From Oceanitalea sp047302425 (GTDB lineage Bacteria; Actinomycetota; Actinomycetes; Actinomycetales; Actinomycetaceae), in the NCBI RefSeq assembly GCF_047302425.1, contig NZ_CP154855.1:1302001-1366000 (forward strand): 64,000 nt of DNA. The letters are read 5' to 3'. Position 1 is the stretch's first letter. Each line of letters starts with the position of its first letter. Below the pieces are notes generated by a model. That model did no database searches and was not told the DNA's origin. It worked only from the letters and a program-made list of their open reading frames with translations. The position numbers and the translations under genes are program-made. Shown piece after piece: positions 43,640 to 52,238 of the stretch.

Positions 43640-44543
43640 CCTGGTCGACCGGGCCGTGGGCGAGACGACCTTCGCTCCGCCGCCCGACACGACGGCGCAG
43701 CCCCGGCGGGTGCGGCGCCGTCCGTGGCGCGGCGTGCTCGTCGTCGTCATGGCGATCGCGTGCGTCCCCTTCCTCTTCCCGACGTGGTGGATGGCGACGT
43801 CGTCCATGAAGACGACGAGCGAGATCCTGCGCGTGCCGCCGACGCTGTGGCCCACGAGCCCCTCGCTCGAGCCCTACCGGCAGGTCTTCGAGCTGCAGCC
43901 CTTCGCGCAGCAGTACTGGAACAGCCTGTACATCGCGCTGCTCGTCACCGTGGGGACGATCCTGTTCTCCTCGATGGCCGGCTACGCCTTCGCCCGGGTG
44001 CGCTTCCCCGGGGCGAACCTGCTGTTCGTCCTCGTGCTCATCGGCCTGCTCGTGCCGATCGAGGTGACGATCGTGCCGCTGTTCCGGATGGTCAACTCCG
44101 CCGGGCTCATCGACACGCACTGGCCGCTCATCCTCATCCCGATCTTCGGGGCGCCGAGCGTGCTCGCGACCTTCATCATGCGGCAGTTCTTCCTCGCGCT
44201 GCCGGGCGAGCTGGAGGAGGCCGGCCGCATGGACGGGCTGAGCCGCTTCGGGATCTTCTGGCGCATCGCCTTCCCGCTCGCGCGGCCGGCCGTGGCCGCC
44301 GTCGCGATCTTCATGTTCCTCAAGTCCTGGAACATGTACCTCGAGCCGATCGTCTTCCTCTCCAGCCGAGAGAACTTCACGCTGCCGCAGGCGCTGACCC
44401 AGTACGTCGACGCCTACGGCGGGCCGATCTGGAACGTCCAGCTCGCGGCGACCACGCTTACGGTGGTGCCGGTGCTCGTCGTGTTCATCTTCGCCCAGCG
44501 CCAGTTCATCCAGGGCCTGGCCCAGACGGGTCTCAAGGGCTGA
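43629..44543 (+). CDS. Sugar ABC transporter permease (MalG-type)
   Basis: 304 residues, six membrane helices after a Pro/Arg-rich cytoplasmic head. The EAA motif is GELEEAGRMDGLSRFGIFWRIAFPLARPAV. The C-terminus ends QRQFIQGLAQTGLKG, the usual MalG-type end. No ATPase gene is nearby; CUT1 importers in actinobacteria generally share an MsiK-type ATPase encoded elsewhere. Confidence 0.94.
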   Translation: MKSDLVDRAVGETTFAPPPDTTAQPRRVRRRPWRGVLVVVMAIACVPFLFPTWWMATSSMKTTSEILRVPPTLWPTSPSLEPYRQVFELQPFAQQYWNSLYIALLVTVGTILFSSMAGYAFARVRFPGANLLFVLVLIGLLVPIEVTIVPLFRMVNSAGLIDTHWPLILIPIFGAPSVLATFIMRQFFLALPGELEEAGRMDGLSRFGIFWRIAFPLARPAVAAVAIFMFLKSWNMYLEPIVFLSSRENFTLPQALTQYVDAYGGPIWNVQLAATTLTVVPVLVVFIFAQRQFIQGLAQTGLKG

Positions 44544-44585
44544 CGCCCCAGCCTCGGCGAGGGGCCCGACGAGCGCCAGGCCGAG

Positions 44586-44645
44586 CGCAGGCGAAAGTGA
44601 CGACCGCGGGCGGAACGACACCCGCGGTCGTCACTTTCGCCTGCG
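44586..44645. terminator. Perfect 25-bp hairpin after the sugar transporter operon
   Basis: CGCAGGCGAAAGTGACGACC continues to a 25-nt arm, with a 10-nt loop and an exact reverse-complement arm ending CTGCG. It is unusually long and perfect for a terminator. It shares GCGAAAGT-AC with the hairpin at 57088-57132, which may indicate a second repeat family. Confidence 0.8.
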
Positions 44646-44692
44646 GTCGCGGATTGGTGGTCTGGGGGCAGGAGTAGGAGCCGCCCGTCACC

Positions 44693-45441
44693 GTGGACGA
44701 CCCGGAGGGCCTGCTCACCGTCATCGCGCCGCCGGTCGTGCGCGACGCGATCGCGGACCTCGACGCCGCGTGGACGGCGGAGGGCAACGACCCGCTGCGC
44801 GTCGACCTCGGCCCGGCCGACCTCAACCGGGCCAACAACCTCACCGCTGCCCTTGGTGCCGCCGCGCCACGGCAGGTGGCCTCCGACGTCGTCCTCACCG
44901 ACAACCCGCGCACGGTCGAGTCCGCCGACGCGTCGCTGTGGACGGACGCCGGCCTGGTCGCGACGACGGAGCTGCGTGCGGTCCTGCCCGCCGCCGCTGC
45001 CGAGGGCGACGGACGGGAGGGCGCGGAGGTGCTCGCCGGTGCGCGCGTCGCGGCGTGCGGCGACTACTGCGGGGAGCTCGCGCAGGACTGGCTGCAGACG
45101 GTGGGCGGCGACACGGACGCGACGCTGCTCCCGCTGCCGGAGGAGGCCGCCGACGGGCGCGGGCAGGTCGTCGCGGAGGACTACTCCGAGCTGCCGGCGT
45201 GGTCGGGCCAGTTGGCGTGAGCGCCGTCGTCGACGGGGAGGCGGAGCTCGCCCTCACCTACCTCGCGGACGTCGCGGGCGACGGCGTCACCATCGTCGCG
45301 CTGCCCGACGCGCCCGCCGTCGGCCTCACGGCGCTCGTGTCCGAGGGCCGCGACACCGAGGAGGCGACGGCGTTCGTCGAGTTCCTCCAGAGCGGTGCCG
45401 GCCGGGAGATCCTCCGGGAGCACGGCTTCACCGCACCCTGA
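44693..45441 (+). pseudogene. Broken ModA-like (molybdate-type) ABC binding protein
   Basis: Two abutting frames encode one protein. 44693-45217 reads LLTVIAPPVVRDAIADLDAAW to the end SELPAWSGQLA, then TGA at 45218. The next frame from GTG 45217 reads SAVVDGEAELALTYLADVAGDG to FLQSGAGREILREHGF. The second part is the usual C-terminal end of ModA-type proteins. Insertion of a single G at 45218 would join them. The first part also lacks a signal peptide, so the 5' end is probably lost too. A coupled two-gene arrangement (GTGA) is the alternative, but a 74-residue fragment with this ending is more likely decay. Confidence 0.7.
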
Positions 45442-45490
45442 GCCGTCTCTGTCCCTCCCGCCCGCCCCCGACGCCTGTCCCGCCTGCTAC

Positions 45491-45530
45491 GCCGAGCCCT
45501 GGACTCTCCGCGGAGAATCCGGCTGTCGGC
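45491..45530. terminator. Imperfect hairpin with a copy of the 20-nt motif
   Basis: The right half, 45511-45530, is exactly the reverse complement of GCCGACAGCCGGATTCTCCG at 36048. The left half has decayed, with a central TCTCCGCGGAGA still perfect. It lies between the broken binding-protein gene and hemL (convergent). Confidence 0.65.
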
Positions 45531-45565
45531 CTCAGGGGGGCGGGTGGGGTGGGCCGGGCTGCCGG

Positions 45566-46903
45566 TCAGCCGGGCTGGGCGGCGGCAGCGGCCTTGGCGG
45601 CTGCCGGGAGGGCGTCGAGGACGCGGCTGACGGCGGCGTCGTCGTGCGCGGCGGAGAGGAACCACGCCTCGAAGACCGACGGCGGCAGCGCCACGCCCGC
45701 CTCGAGCATCGCGTGGAAGAAGGGCGGGAAGCGGAAGGCGTCCTGCGCCTGGACCTGCGCGTAGTTCCGCACCGGCGCGGCGGCCGCCGCCTCGCCGAAG
45801 AACACCGAGAACAGGCTCCCGGCGCGCTGCACCCGGTGGGGCACCCCCTCGGCGGTCAGCGCGGCGCCCACGGCGTCGGCGACCACGCCCGCCGCCTCGT
45901 CGACCCGCGAGTAGACCGCGTCGTCGGCGAGCCGCAGGGTCGCCAGGCCGGCCGCCGTCGCCAGCGGGTTCCCCGAGAGCGTCCCGGCCTGGTAGACCGG
46001 GCCGAGCGGGCTGAGGAGATCCATGAGTTCGGCGCGCCCGCCGACGGCGGCGAGCGGCATCCCGCCGCCGACGACCTTGCCGAAGGTGACGAGGTCGGGC
46101 TCCCAGGCGCGCGTCCCGCCGTCGCCGGCGCCCGCCTGCTCGAGCCCCCACCAGCCGGAGCGGTGGACGCGGAAGCCGGTGAGCACCTCGTCGAGGATGA
46201 GCAGCGCCCCGTGGGCCTCGGTCATCTGGCGGAGCAGCCCGTTGAAGCCGGTGTCGGGCGGGACGACGCCCATGTTCGCCGGCGCCGCCTCGGTGATGAC
46301 CGCGGCGATCTCGTGGCCGCGCGCGGCGAAGACCTCGGTGAGGGCGACGGCGTCGTTGTAGGGCAGCACGATGGTCTGCGCCGTCGTCGCCGCCGTGACG
46401 CCGGCGGATCCCGGCATGCCGAAGGTCGCCACCCCGGAGCCGGCCTCCGCGAGGAGCGCGTCGACGTGCCCGTGGTAGTGCCCGGCGAACTTCACGATGA
46501 GGTCGCGGCCGGTTGCGCCGCGGGCGAGGCGGATCGCCGTCATCGTCGCCTCGGTGCCGGTCGAGACGAGGCGGACCCGCTGGGCGGGCGCAACGCGCGA
46601 CCGGATCGCCTCGGCCAGCTCCACCTCGGCCACCGTCGGCGCCCCGAACGAGAGCCCGCGCTCCGCCGCCTCCTGCACGGCGCCCACGACCTCGGGGTGC
46701 GCGTGGCCGAGCAGCCCCGGCCCCCACGACATGACGAGGTCGACGTACTCCCGCCCCGCGACGTCGGTGATGTGCGGCCCCCGCGCGGACGCGACGAAGC
46801 GCGGCACCCCGCCCACCGAGCCGTAGGCACGCACCGGCGAGCTCACCCCGCCGGGGATGACGGCGCGGGCGGAGCTGAAGATGTCGTCCATCGGGTCGGT
46901 CAT
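45566..46903 (-). CDS. hemL: Glutamate-1-semialdehyde 2,1-aminomutase
   Basis: 445 residues. It converts glutamate-1-semialdehyde to 5-aminolevulinate. Fold-type I PLP enzyme with LDEVLTGFRV (Asp238), PLP lysine K276 in LVTFGKVVGGGMPLAAVGG and the start ARAVIPGGVSSPVRAYGSVGG. KFAGHYHGHVDALL is diagnostic. It is the last gene of the haem series, 24 nt after hemB. AAGGAACCCG precedes the ATG. Confidence 0.96.
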   Translation of the reverse strand: MTDPMDDIFSSARAVIPGGVSSPVRAYGSVGGVPRFVASARGPHITDVAGREYVDLVMSWGPGLLGHAHPEVVGAVQEAAERGLSFGAPTVAEVELAEAIRSRVAPAQRVRLVSTGTEATMTAIRLARGATGRDLIVKFAGHYHGHVDALLAEAGSGVATFGMPGSAGVTAATTAQTIVLPYNDAVALTEVFAARGHEIAAVITEAAPANMGVVPPDTGFNGLLRQMTEAHGALLILDEVLTGFRVHRSGWWGLEQAGAGDGGTRAWEPDLVTFGKVVGGGMPLAAVGGRAELMDLLSPLGPVYQAGTLSGNPLATAAGLATLRLADDAVYSRVDEAAGVVADAVGAALTAEGVPHRVQRAGSLFSVFFGEAAAAAPVRNYAQVQAQDAFRFPPFFHAMLEAGVALPPSVFEAWFLSAAHDDAAVSRVLDALPAAAKAAAAAQPG

Positions 46904-46927
46904 CGGGTTCCTTTGCGAGTGGGGTGG

Positions 46928-47908
46928 TCAGCGCAGCCAGCCGGCGACCTCGGTCGCCCAGTACGTGAGGGTCATGTCCGCACCGGCGCGCCGGATGCCG
47001 AGCAGGGACTCCTCGATCGCGCGGCGCCGGTCGATCCAGCCCTGCGCCGCCGCGGCCTCGATCATCGCGTACTCCCCGGACACCTGGTAGGCGGCGACGG
47101 GCACGGGGGAGTGGGCGGCGACGTCGGACAGCACGTCGAGGTAGCTCATCGCGGGCTTGACCATGACGACGTCGGCGCCCTCGGCGAGGTCGAGCGTCGC
47201 CTCGCGCAGCCCCTCGCGGCGGTTGCCGGCGTCCATCTGGTAGGTGCGGCGGTCGCCCTGGAGGGCGGAGTCGACGGCCTCGCGGAAGGGCCCGTAGAAC
47301 GCCGAGGCGTACTTGGCCGAGTAGGCGAGCACGGCGACGTCGCCGTGCCCGGCGCCGTCGAGCGCGGCGCGCACGGCCGCCGTCTGGCCGTCCATCATCC
47401 CGGACAGGCCGAGCACGTGCGCACCGGTCTCCGCCTGCGCGAGCGCCATCTCCTCGTAGCGGGTGAGGGTCGCGTCGTTGTCGACAGTGCCGTCGGCGGT
47501 GAGGACGCCGCAGTGGCCGTGGTCGGTGAACTCGTCCAGGCACAGGTCGGACATGACGACGACGGCGTCGCCCACCTCCTCGACGAGCGCGCGCAGGCCG
47601 GCGTTGAGGATCCCGTCGGGGTCGGTCGCGCAGGAGCCGACGGCGTCGCGCACGGCCGGGACGCCGAAGAGCATGACGCCGCCGACCCCCGCCTCGGCGG
47701 CCTCGACGGCCGCGCGGCGCAGGGAGTCCATCGAGTGCTGGGCGACGCCCGGCATCGACCCGATGGGCGCCGGCTCGGTGAGGCCCTCCTTGACGAACAT
47801 CGGCAGGACGAGGTCCGCGGGGTGCAGGCGGGTCTCGGCGACGAGCCGGCGCATCGCGGGGCTGCGGCGCAGCCGGCGCGGGCGGGCGGCGGGGAACTGG
47901 GCGGTCAT
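46928..47908 (-). CDS. hemB: Delta-aminolevulinic acid dehydratase (porphobilinogen synthase)
   Basis: 326 residues. It condenses two 5-aminolevulinates to porphobilinogen. Active-site lysines are K199 (YSAKYASAFYGPF) and K251 (VMVKPAMSYLD). The metal loop DLCLDEFTDHGHCG has Cys123 and Cys133, with Asp at 125 where zinc enzymes have Cys, so it may be a mixed or Mg-dependent form. ATG overlaps the hemD stop by 4 nt. Confidence 0.96.
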   Translation of the reverse strand: MTAQFPAARPRRLRRSPAMRRLVAETRLHPADLVLPMFVKEGLTEPAPIGSMPGVAQHSMDSLRRAAVEAAEAGVGGVMLFGVPAVRDAVGSCATDPDGILNAGLRALVEEVGDAVVVMSDLCLDEFTDHGHCGVLTADGTVDNDATLTRYEEMALAQAETGAHVLGLSGMMDGQTAAVRAALDGAGHGDVAVLAYSAKYASAFYGPFREAVDSALQGDRRTYQMDAGNRREGLREATLDLAEGADVVMVKPAMSYLDVLSDVAAHSPVPVAAYQVSGEYAMIEAAAAQGWIDRRRAIEESLLGIRRAGADMTLTYWATEVAGWLR

Positions 47909-48666
47909 GGGCGGGCTCCGGTGGTGAGGGCGTGCGCGGCGGCGGTGAGGAGGCCGGCGGTGGTCTGGTGGTCGGCGACGGCGTGGACCGGCAGCCCCGC
48001 GGCTCGCGCGGCGTCGGCGGTGCTCGTGCCGATCGCGCACACGCGCACGGGGGCGGCCGTGCCGTAGAGGGCGGCGAAGGCGCTCGCCGTGCTGCCCGAG
48101 GTGAGGACGACGACGTCGACCCCTCCGCCGTCGAGCATCGCGGCGACCGCGGGGTCGGGTGCCGTCACCGGCAGGGTCCGGTAGGCGACGACGTCGCGCA
48201 CGTCCCAGCCGCGCTCGCGCAGGCCCGCGACGAGGGTGGGGGCAGCGATCTCCGAGCGCGGCACGAGGACGGTGCCGCTGCCCTCGGGCCAGACGGCGAG
48301 GAGGTCGACGGCGCTCGAGCGGCCGGGCGGGACGAGGTCCGCCTCGACGCCGTGGGCGGCGAGGGCGGCGGCCGTGGCCTGGCCGACGGCGGCGACGCGC
48401 GGGCCGGACAGGAGCTGCGCCGTCGTCGTCCCGAGGGCGGCGGCCCGCTCGGCGACGACGGCGACGGCCGTTGCGCTCGTCAGGGCGACCCAGTCCGCGG
48501 TGCCGGCGGCGCGGAGGGCGGCGTCGAGCTCGTCGGTGGGGGCGACGGTCGCGTGGCGGATGAGGTCCGCGGTGACGGTGCGGGCGCCCTGGTCCGCGGC
48601 GGCGCGGGCGAGGCGGTCCGCGGCGTCGGTGTTGGGCAGGAGCAGGGTGCGGCCGGCCAGGCTCAC
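47905..48666 (-). CDS. hemD: Uroporphyrinogen-III synthase
   Basis: 253 residues. It closes hydroxymethylbilane with inversion of ring D. The sequence is poorly conserved in this family, but the two-lobed pattern is visible: LPNTDAADRLARAAADQGARTV, WVALTSATAVAVVAE, GPRVAAVGQATAAALAAHGVEADLVP, and the second lobe VVVLTSGSTASAF...VCAIGTSTADAARAAGLPVHAVADHQTTAGLL. It is placed between hemC and hemB with GTGA and ATGA overlaps. Single-function, not fused to a SAM methyltransferase. Confidence 0.92.
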   Translation of the reverse strand: MSLAGRTLLLPNTDAADRLARAAADQGARTVTADLIRHATVAPTDELDAALRAAGTADWVALTSATAVAVVAERAAALGTTTAQLLSGPRVAAVGQATAAALAAHGVEADLVPPGRSSAVDLLAVWPEGSGTVLVPRSEIAAPTLVAGLRERGWDVRDVVAYRTLPVTAPDPAVAAMLDGGGVDVVVLTSGSTASAFAALYGTAAPVRVCAIGTSTADAARAAGLPVHAVADHQTTAGLLTAAAHALTTGARP

Positions 48667-49622
48667 GCGGGCCGCCCGGTGATGGTCGCGGCACCCGCCT
48701 CGAGCAACGCCTGGGCGACCTCGGTGCCGAGCGCCTCGGCGGCGGCGAGCGAGGCGGCGTCGTCGTCGCTCGGGAGGGTGGTGCTGGCGCGGTGCTCGAG
48801 GCGGCGGCTGCCGTCGTGCTCGACGACGGTCGCGTGGAGGTGGAGCGTCTGGCCGTCGAGGTGGGCGAGGGCGCCGAGCGGGGCGGCGCAGCCGGCCTCG
48901 AGGACGCGCAGGACGACGCGCTCGGCGGTGACGGCGAGGCGGGTGGCGTGGTCGTCGAGGGCGCGTAGGCCGATGGCGAGGGGGTGGTCGGGGTTGGTGA
49001 GGTCCTCGGTGCGGCACTCGACGGCGAGGGCGCCCTGGCCGGGGGCAGGGACGACGACCTGCGGGTCGAGCGTGTCGGTGACGGCCTCGAGGCGGTCGAC
49101 CCGGGCGAGGCCGGCGCGGGCGAGGACGACGGCGTCGAGGTCGCCGGCCTGCACGCGGCCGAGGCGGGTCTCGACGTTGCCGCGGATGTCGACGATGACG
49201 AGGTCCGGGCGGGCGGCGAGGAGCTGGGCGGCGCGGCGCGGCGAGCCGGTGCCGACGCGGGCGCCTTCCGGCAGGGTCTGGAGGCTCCAGCCCTCGCGAG
49301 CGCACAGGACGTCGCGGGAGTCGACGCGTTCGGGGAGCGCGCCGATCGACAGGCCGGGCGTCGGGGCGGTGGGGAGGTCCTTGAGCGAGTGGACGGCAAG
49401 GTCGCACTCGCCGGCGAGCAGCGCCTCGCGCAGCGCGGCGGCGAACACGCCGGTGCCGCCGAGGGTGGCGAGGGAGGCGCGGTTGCGGTCGCCCTCGGTG
49501 CGGATGCGGACGAGCTCGACCTCCCGCCCGGTCACGGCTTCTAAGGCCTTCGCCACGGTGGTGGACTGCGTGAGCGCCAGCGTGGAGGCGCGGGTGCCGA
49601 GCCGGAGCGGGGGAGGGGTCAC
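48663..49622 (-). CDS. hemC: Porphobilinogen deaminase (hydroxymethylbilane synthase)
   Basis: 319 residues. It assembles four porphobilinogens into hydroxymethylbilane. Visible: LRLGTRASTLALTQS, HSLKDLPT (catalytic Asp82), GTGSPRRAAQL, and the dipyrromethane-cofactor Cys245 in LEAGCAAPLG. Two GTG starts are possible: 49622 (GGGGAG directly before) and 49637 (5 codons earlier, no clear ribosome site). It overlaps hemD. A 166-nt gap with hairpin repeats separates it from cgoX. Confidence 0.95.
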   Translation of the reverse strand: MTPPPLRLGTRASTLALTQSTTVAKALEAVTGREVELVRIRTEGDRNRASLATLGGTGVFAAALREALLAGECDLAVHSLKDLPTAPTPGLSIGALPERVDSRDVLCAREGWSLQTLPEGARVGTGSPRRAAQLLAARPDLVIVDIRGNVETRLGRVQAGDLDAVVLARAGLARVDRLEAVTDTLDPQVVVPAPGQGALAVECRTEDLTNPDHPLAIGLRALDDHATRLAVTAERVVLRVLEAGCAAPLGALAHLDGQTLHLHATVVEHDGSRRLEHRASTTLPSDDDAASLAAAEALGTEVAQALLEAGAATITGRPA

Positions 49623-49684
49623 CTCCCCAGTGTGCACACCCGGAGAAACCGAAGTCGAGGTGACGTCCGTCCCCTCCCTCCCGC

Positions 49685-49734
49685 GCCGACAGCAGACTTG
49701 TTCCCGGAGGGGGAGTAACAACTCCGCTGTCGGC
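49685..49734. terminator. Imperfect hairpin between cgoX and hemC
   Basis: GCCGACAGCAGACTTGTTCC faces AACAACTCCGCTGTCGGC with two mismatches and a 14-nt loop. It lies inside the haem gene series, so if it terminates, hemC would need its own promoter. Confidence 0.65.
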
Positions 49735-49762
49735 GAGGACGGGGAGGGCGACCTCCCTCGTC

Positions 49763-49782
49763 GCCGAGAGCCGGATTCTCCG
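49763..49782 (+). repeat. Solitary copy of the 20-nt motif
   Basis: GCCGAGAGCCGGATTCTCCG differs from the 36048 copy by one base and ends 7 nt before the cgoX stop codon on the other strand. No partner arm. Confidence 0.55.
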
Positions 49783-49788
49783 GGCGGC

Positions 49789-51138
49789 TCAGGTGGCCAG
49801 CAGGCGGGCGGCCTCCTGCTGGGCCTGGGCCACCACGGCGGCGACCCCGGTGCCGGCGACCCACGCGCCGCACACGCCGAGGCCGTCGGCCGCCCGCACG
49901 CGCTCGAGCAGCGGGCGCAGGGCCGGGTCGGCGGCGGCCGACGGCGGCAGGCCGAGCGGGCGGTGGACACGGAGGCTGTCGCGCACCTGGGCCCGAGAGA
50001 GGGGGAGGCCGAGGAGTGTCGAGGCGTCCGCCAGGGCCACGGCGGCGTCGACGGTGTCGAGGGCCGCAGGGTCGTCCCCGGCGCGGCCGTAGGACAGGCG
50101 CAGCACGTGGACGCCGGTCGGGGTCGCGTCTCGCAGCCACGCCCACTTCGCCGTCGCGTGGGTGAGCGCCTTGGTCCGCACCCCGGCGTCCGGGCCGACG
50201 AGCACCCCCGAGCCGAGCGGCGCCGCATCGAGCTCCGGCGCGTCCACGACGAGCGTGACCTGGGCGATCGGGTTCCCCGCCCGCGGCTCGGGCACCTCGC
50301 CCGGGAGCACGTCGGCCAGCAGCGCGACCGTCTCGGGACCCGGCACCGCGAGAACGAGGCGGCGCGTGCGGACGGGGGCGGCGCCGTCGTCGACGTGGAC
50401 CAGCCAGGTGCCGTCCGCCTCCCGGGCCACCGAGGTCACGCGCGTGGCGGTGCGGACCTCGGCGCTCGCGGCGAGGGCGGCCGGCAGCCGCCACATGCCG
50501 CCGACGACGCAGCCCACCGCCGGCCCGTCCGGCACGGTCGCGGCCACGGCCGCCGCGAGGGAGCCGTGGGAGACGAGCGCCGCCCGCAGTCCGGGCGCGA
50601 CGGCGTCGACGGCGAGGTTCTCCGGGTCCGTGCCGTGGATGCCGCGCGCGACCGGGCGCACGAGCCGCTCGAGGAGGTCGGCGCCCATGCGCACGGTGAC
50701 GAGCTCGGCGAGCGTCGTGGCATCGGCACCCGCAGACGGACCCAGCTCCCGGTCGGCGGCGGCGCGGGCGGCGGCGCCGGGACCGACGATCGCGACGACG
50801 TCGTCGGCGAGCGGGTCGGCGGGGATGCCGAGGAGCGCGCGGGTGGGGGAGGTGAGCGCCCGCCCGCCGTCGTCAGGGAGCCAGATGGTCGACGCCGTCG
50901 CCGGGGTCGTGTACTCCAGCCCCAGCCGCGTGACGAGGTCTGCCACCTCGGGGCGGCGCAGCGCGAAGGACTCCGCCCCCGCGTCGACGTCGATGCCGCC
51001 GACCCGCGCGTGCTGGACCAGCCCGCCCACCCGGTCGCCCGCCTCGAGGACGAGGGTGCGCAGTCCCGCCGCGGCGAGGGCGTGGGCGGCGGTGAGGCCG
51101 CCCATCCCCGCGCCGACGACGACGGCGTCGCGGGTCAC
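49789..51138 (-). CDS. cgoX: Coproporphyrinogen III oxidase (HemY/CgoX type)
   Basis: 449 residues. FAD-dependent oxidase with VVVGAGMGGLTAAHALAAAGLRTLVLEAGDRVGG at the N-terminus, GIDVDAGAESFALRRPEV, and the C-terminal FAD motif GLGVCGAWVAGTGVAAVV. In actinobacteria this HemG/HemY-type enzyme oxidises coproporphyrinogen III to coproporphyrin III. The GTG start overlaps the hemE stop, so the two successive enzymes are coupled. Confidence 0.93.
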   Translation of the reverse strand: MTRDAVVVGAGMGGLTAAHALAAAGLRTLVLEAGDRVGGLVQHARVGGIDVDAGAESFALRRPEVADLVTRLGLEYTTPATASTIWLPDDGGRALTSPTRALLGIPADPLADDVVAIVGPGAAARAAADRELGPSAGADATTLAELVTVRMGADLLERLVRPVARGIHGTDPENLAVDAVAPGLRAALVSHGSLAAAVAATVPDGPAVGCVVGGMWRLPAALAASAEVRTATRVTSVAREADGTWLVHVDDGAAPVRTRRLVLAVPGPETVALLADVLPGEVPEPRAGNPIAQVTLVVDAPELDAAPLGSGVLVGPDAGVRTKALTHATAKWAWLRDATPTGVHVLRLSYGRAGDDPAALDTVDAAVALADASTLLGLPLSRAQVRDSLRVHRPLGLPPSAAADPALRPLLERVRAADGLGVCGAWVAGTGVAAVVAQAQQEAARLLAT

Positions 51139-52196
51139 AGGGTGTGGGCGAGCTCGACGATCCGGGTGAGCACGCCGGGGTCGGTGGTCGGCGGGACGCC
51201 GTGGCCGAGGTTGAGGACGTGGCCGGGGGCCTGGCGGCCGCGCTCGACGACGTCGCGCACGTGCGCCTCGAGCACCTCCCACGGGGCGGTGAGGAGGGCC
51301 GGGTCGATGTTGCCCTGGAGCGGGGTGGTGCCGCCCAGGCGACGGCTGGCCTCGTCGAGCGGCAGGCGGTAGTCGACGCCGACGACGTCCGCGCCGGCGT
51401 CCCGCATCGCGCCAAGCAGCTCGCTCGTCCCGGTGCCGAAGTGGACGATCGGCACGCCGAGGTCCTTGACGTGGGAGAGCGCGCGGGCGCTGTAGGGCGC
51501 GGCGTGGGCGGTGTAGTCGGCGAGGGACAGGCCGCCGGCCCACGAGTCGAAGAGCTGGACGGCGCGGGCGCCGGCCTCGACCTGCGTGCGCAGGAACGCG
51601 CCGGTGAGGTCCGCGGCCCAGGTCATCACCCGGTCCCAGGTGGCCGGGTCGGAGTGCATGAGCCCGCGGGCGGCGAGGTGGTCGCGCGAGGGGCGGCCCT
51701 CGACGAGGTAGGCGGCGAGGGTGAAGGGCGCGCCGCCGAAGCCGATGAGCGGGACCTCGCCGAGCTCGGCGACGGTGAGGCGCACGGCCTCCTGGATCGC
51801 GGCGTGATCACCGGGGGCGTGGGAGACGAGGCGGTCGGCGTCGGCGAGGGAGCGGACGGGGTCGGCGATGACCGGGCCCACCCCGGAGACGATCTCCACG
51901 TCCACGCCGGCCAGGCGCAGCGGCACGACGATGTCGGAGAAGAAGATCGCCGCGTCCACCCCGTGCCGGCGCACCGGCTGGAGGGTGATCTCCGTCGCGA
52001 GCTCGGGCTTGAGGCAGGCCTCGAGCATCCCCGTCCCGCGGCGCACCTCGTGGTACTCGGGCAGGGAACGCCCAGCCTGCCGCATGAACCACACCGGCAG
52101 GCGCTCGGGACGCTCGCCGGAGTACGCCGCCAGGAGAGGCGCACGCACTTCGTCAGATGTATTACCGTTGCCGCCGAAAGTAGTCACGCCAGCCAT
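51135..52196 (-). CDS. hemE: Uroporphyrinogen decarboxylase
   Basis: 353 residues from ATG 52196. Conserved blocks: VWFMRQAGRSLPEYHEVR, FFSDIVVPLRLAGVDVEIV, GFGGAPFTLAAYLVEG, FDSWAGGLS and LQGNIDPALL. It makes coproporphyrinogen III. The first 20 residues are low-complexity; a GTG at the codon for VRAPLLAAYSG would align with family starts and has TAATAC 10 nt before it, so leaderless translation from there is possible. Divergent from hemA. Confidence 0.95.
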   Translation of the reverse strand: MAGVTTFGGNGNTSDEVRAPLLAAYSGERPERLPVWFMRQAGRSLPEYHEVRRGTGMLEACLKPELATEITLQPVRRHGVDAAIFFSDIVVPLRLAGVDVEIVSGVGPVIADPVRSLADADRLVSHAPGDHAAIQEAVRLTVAELGEVPLIGFGGAPFTLAAYLVEGRPSRDHLAARGLMHSDPATWDRVMTWAADLTGAFLRTQVEAGARAVQLFDSWAGGLSLADYTAHAAPYSARALSHVKDLGVPIVHFGTGTSELLGAMRDAGADVVGVDYRLPLDEASRRLGGTTPLQGNIDPALLTAPWEVLEAHVRDVVERGRQAPGHVLNLGHGVPPTTDPGVLTRIVELAHTL

Positions 52197-52238
52197 TGTG
52201 CCTGCACCCACCACCGGCCGTTCCTTTGGGGGATCCTC

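Noticed and set aside
47932..51372. Plus-strand frame of more than 1,100 codons across the haem genes
   Set aside because: Spans five well-supported minus-strand genes and has low-complexity composition.
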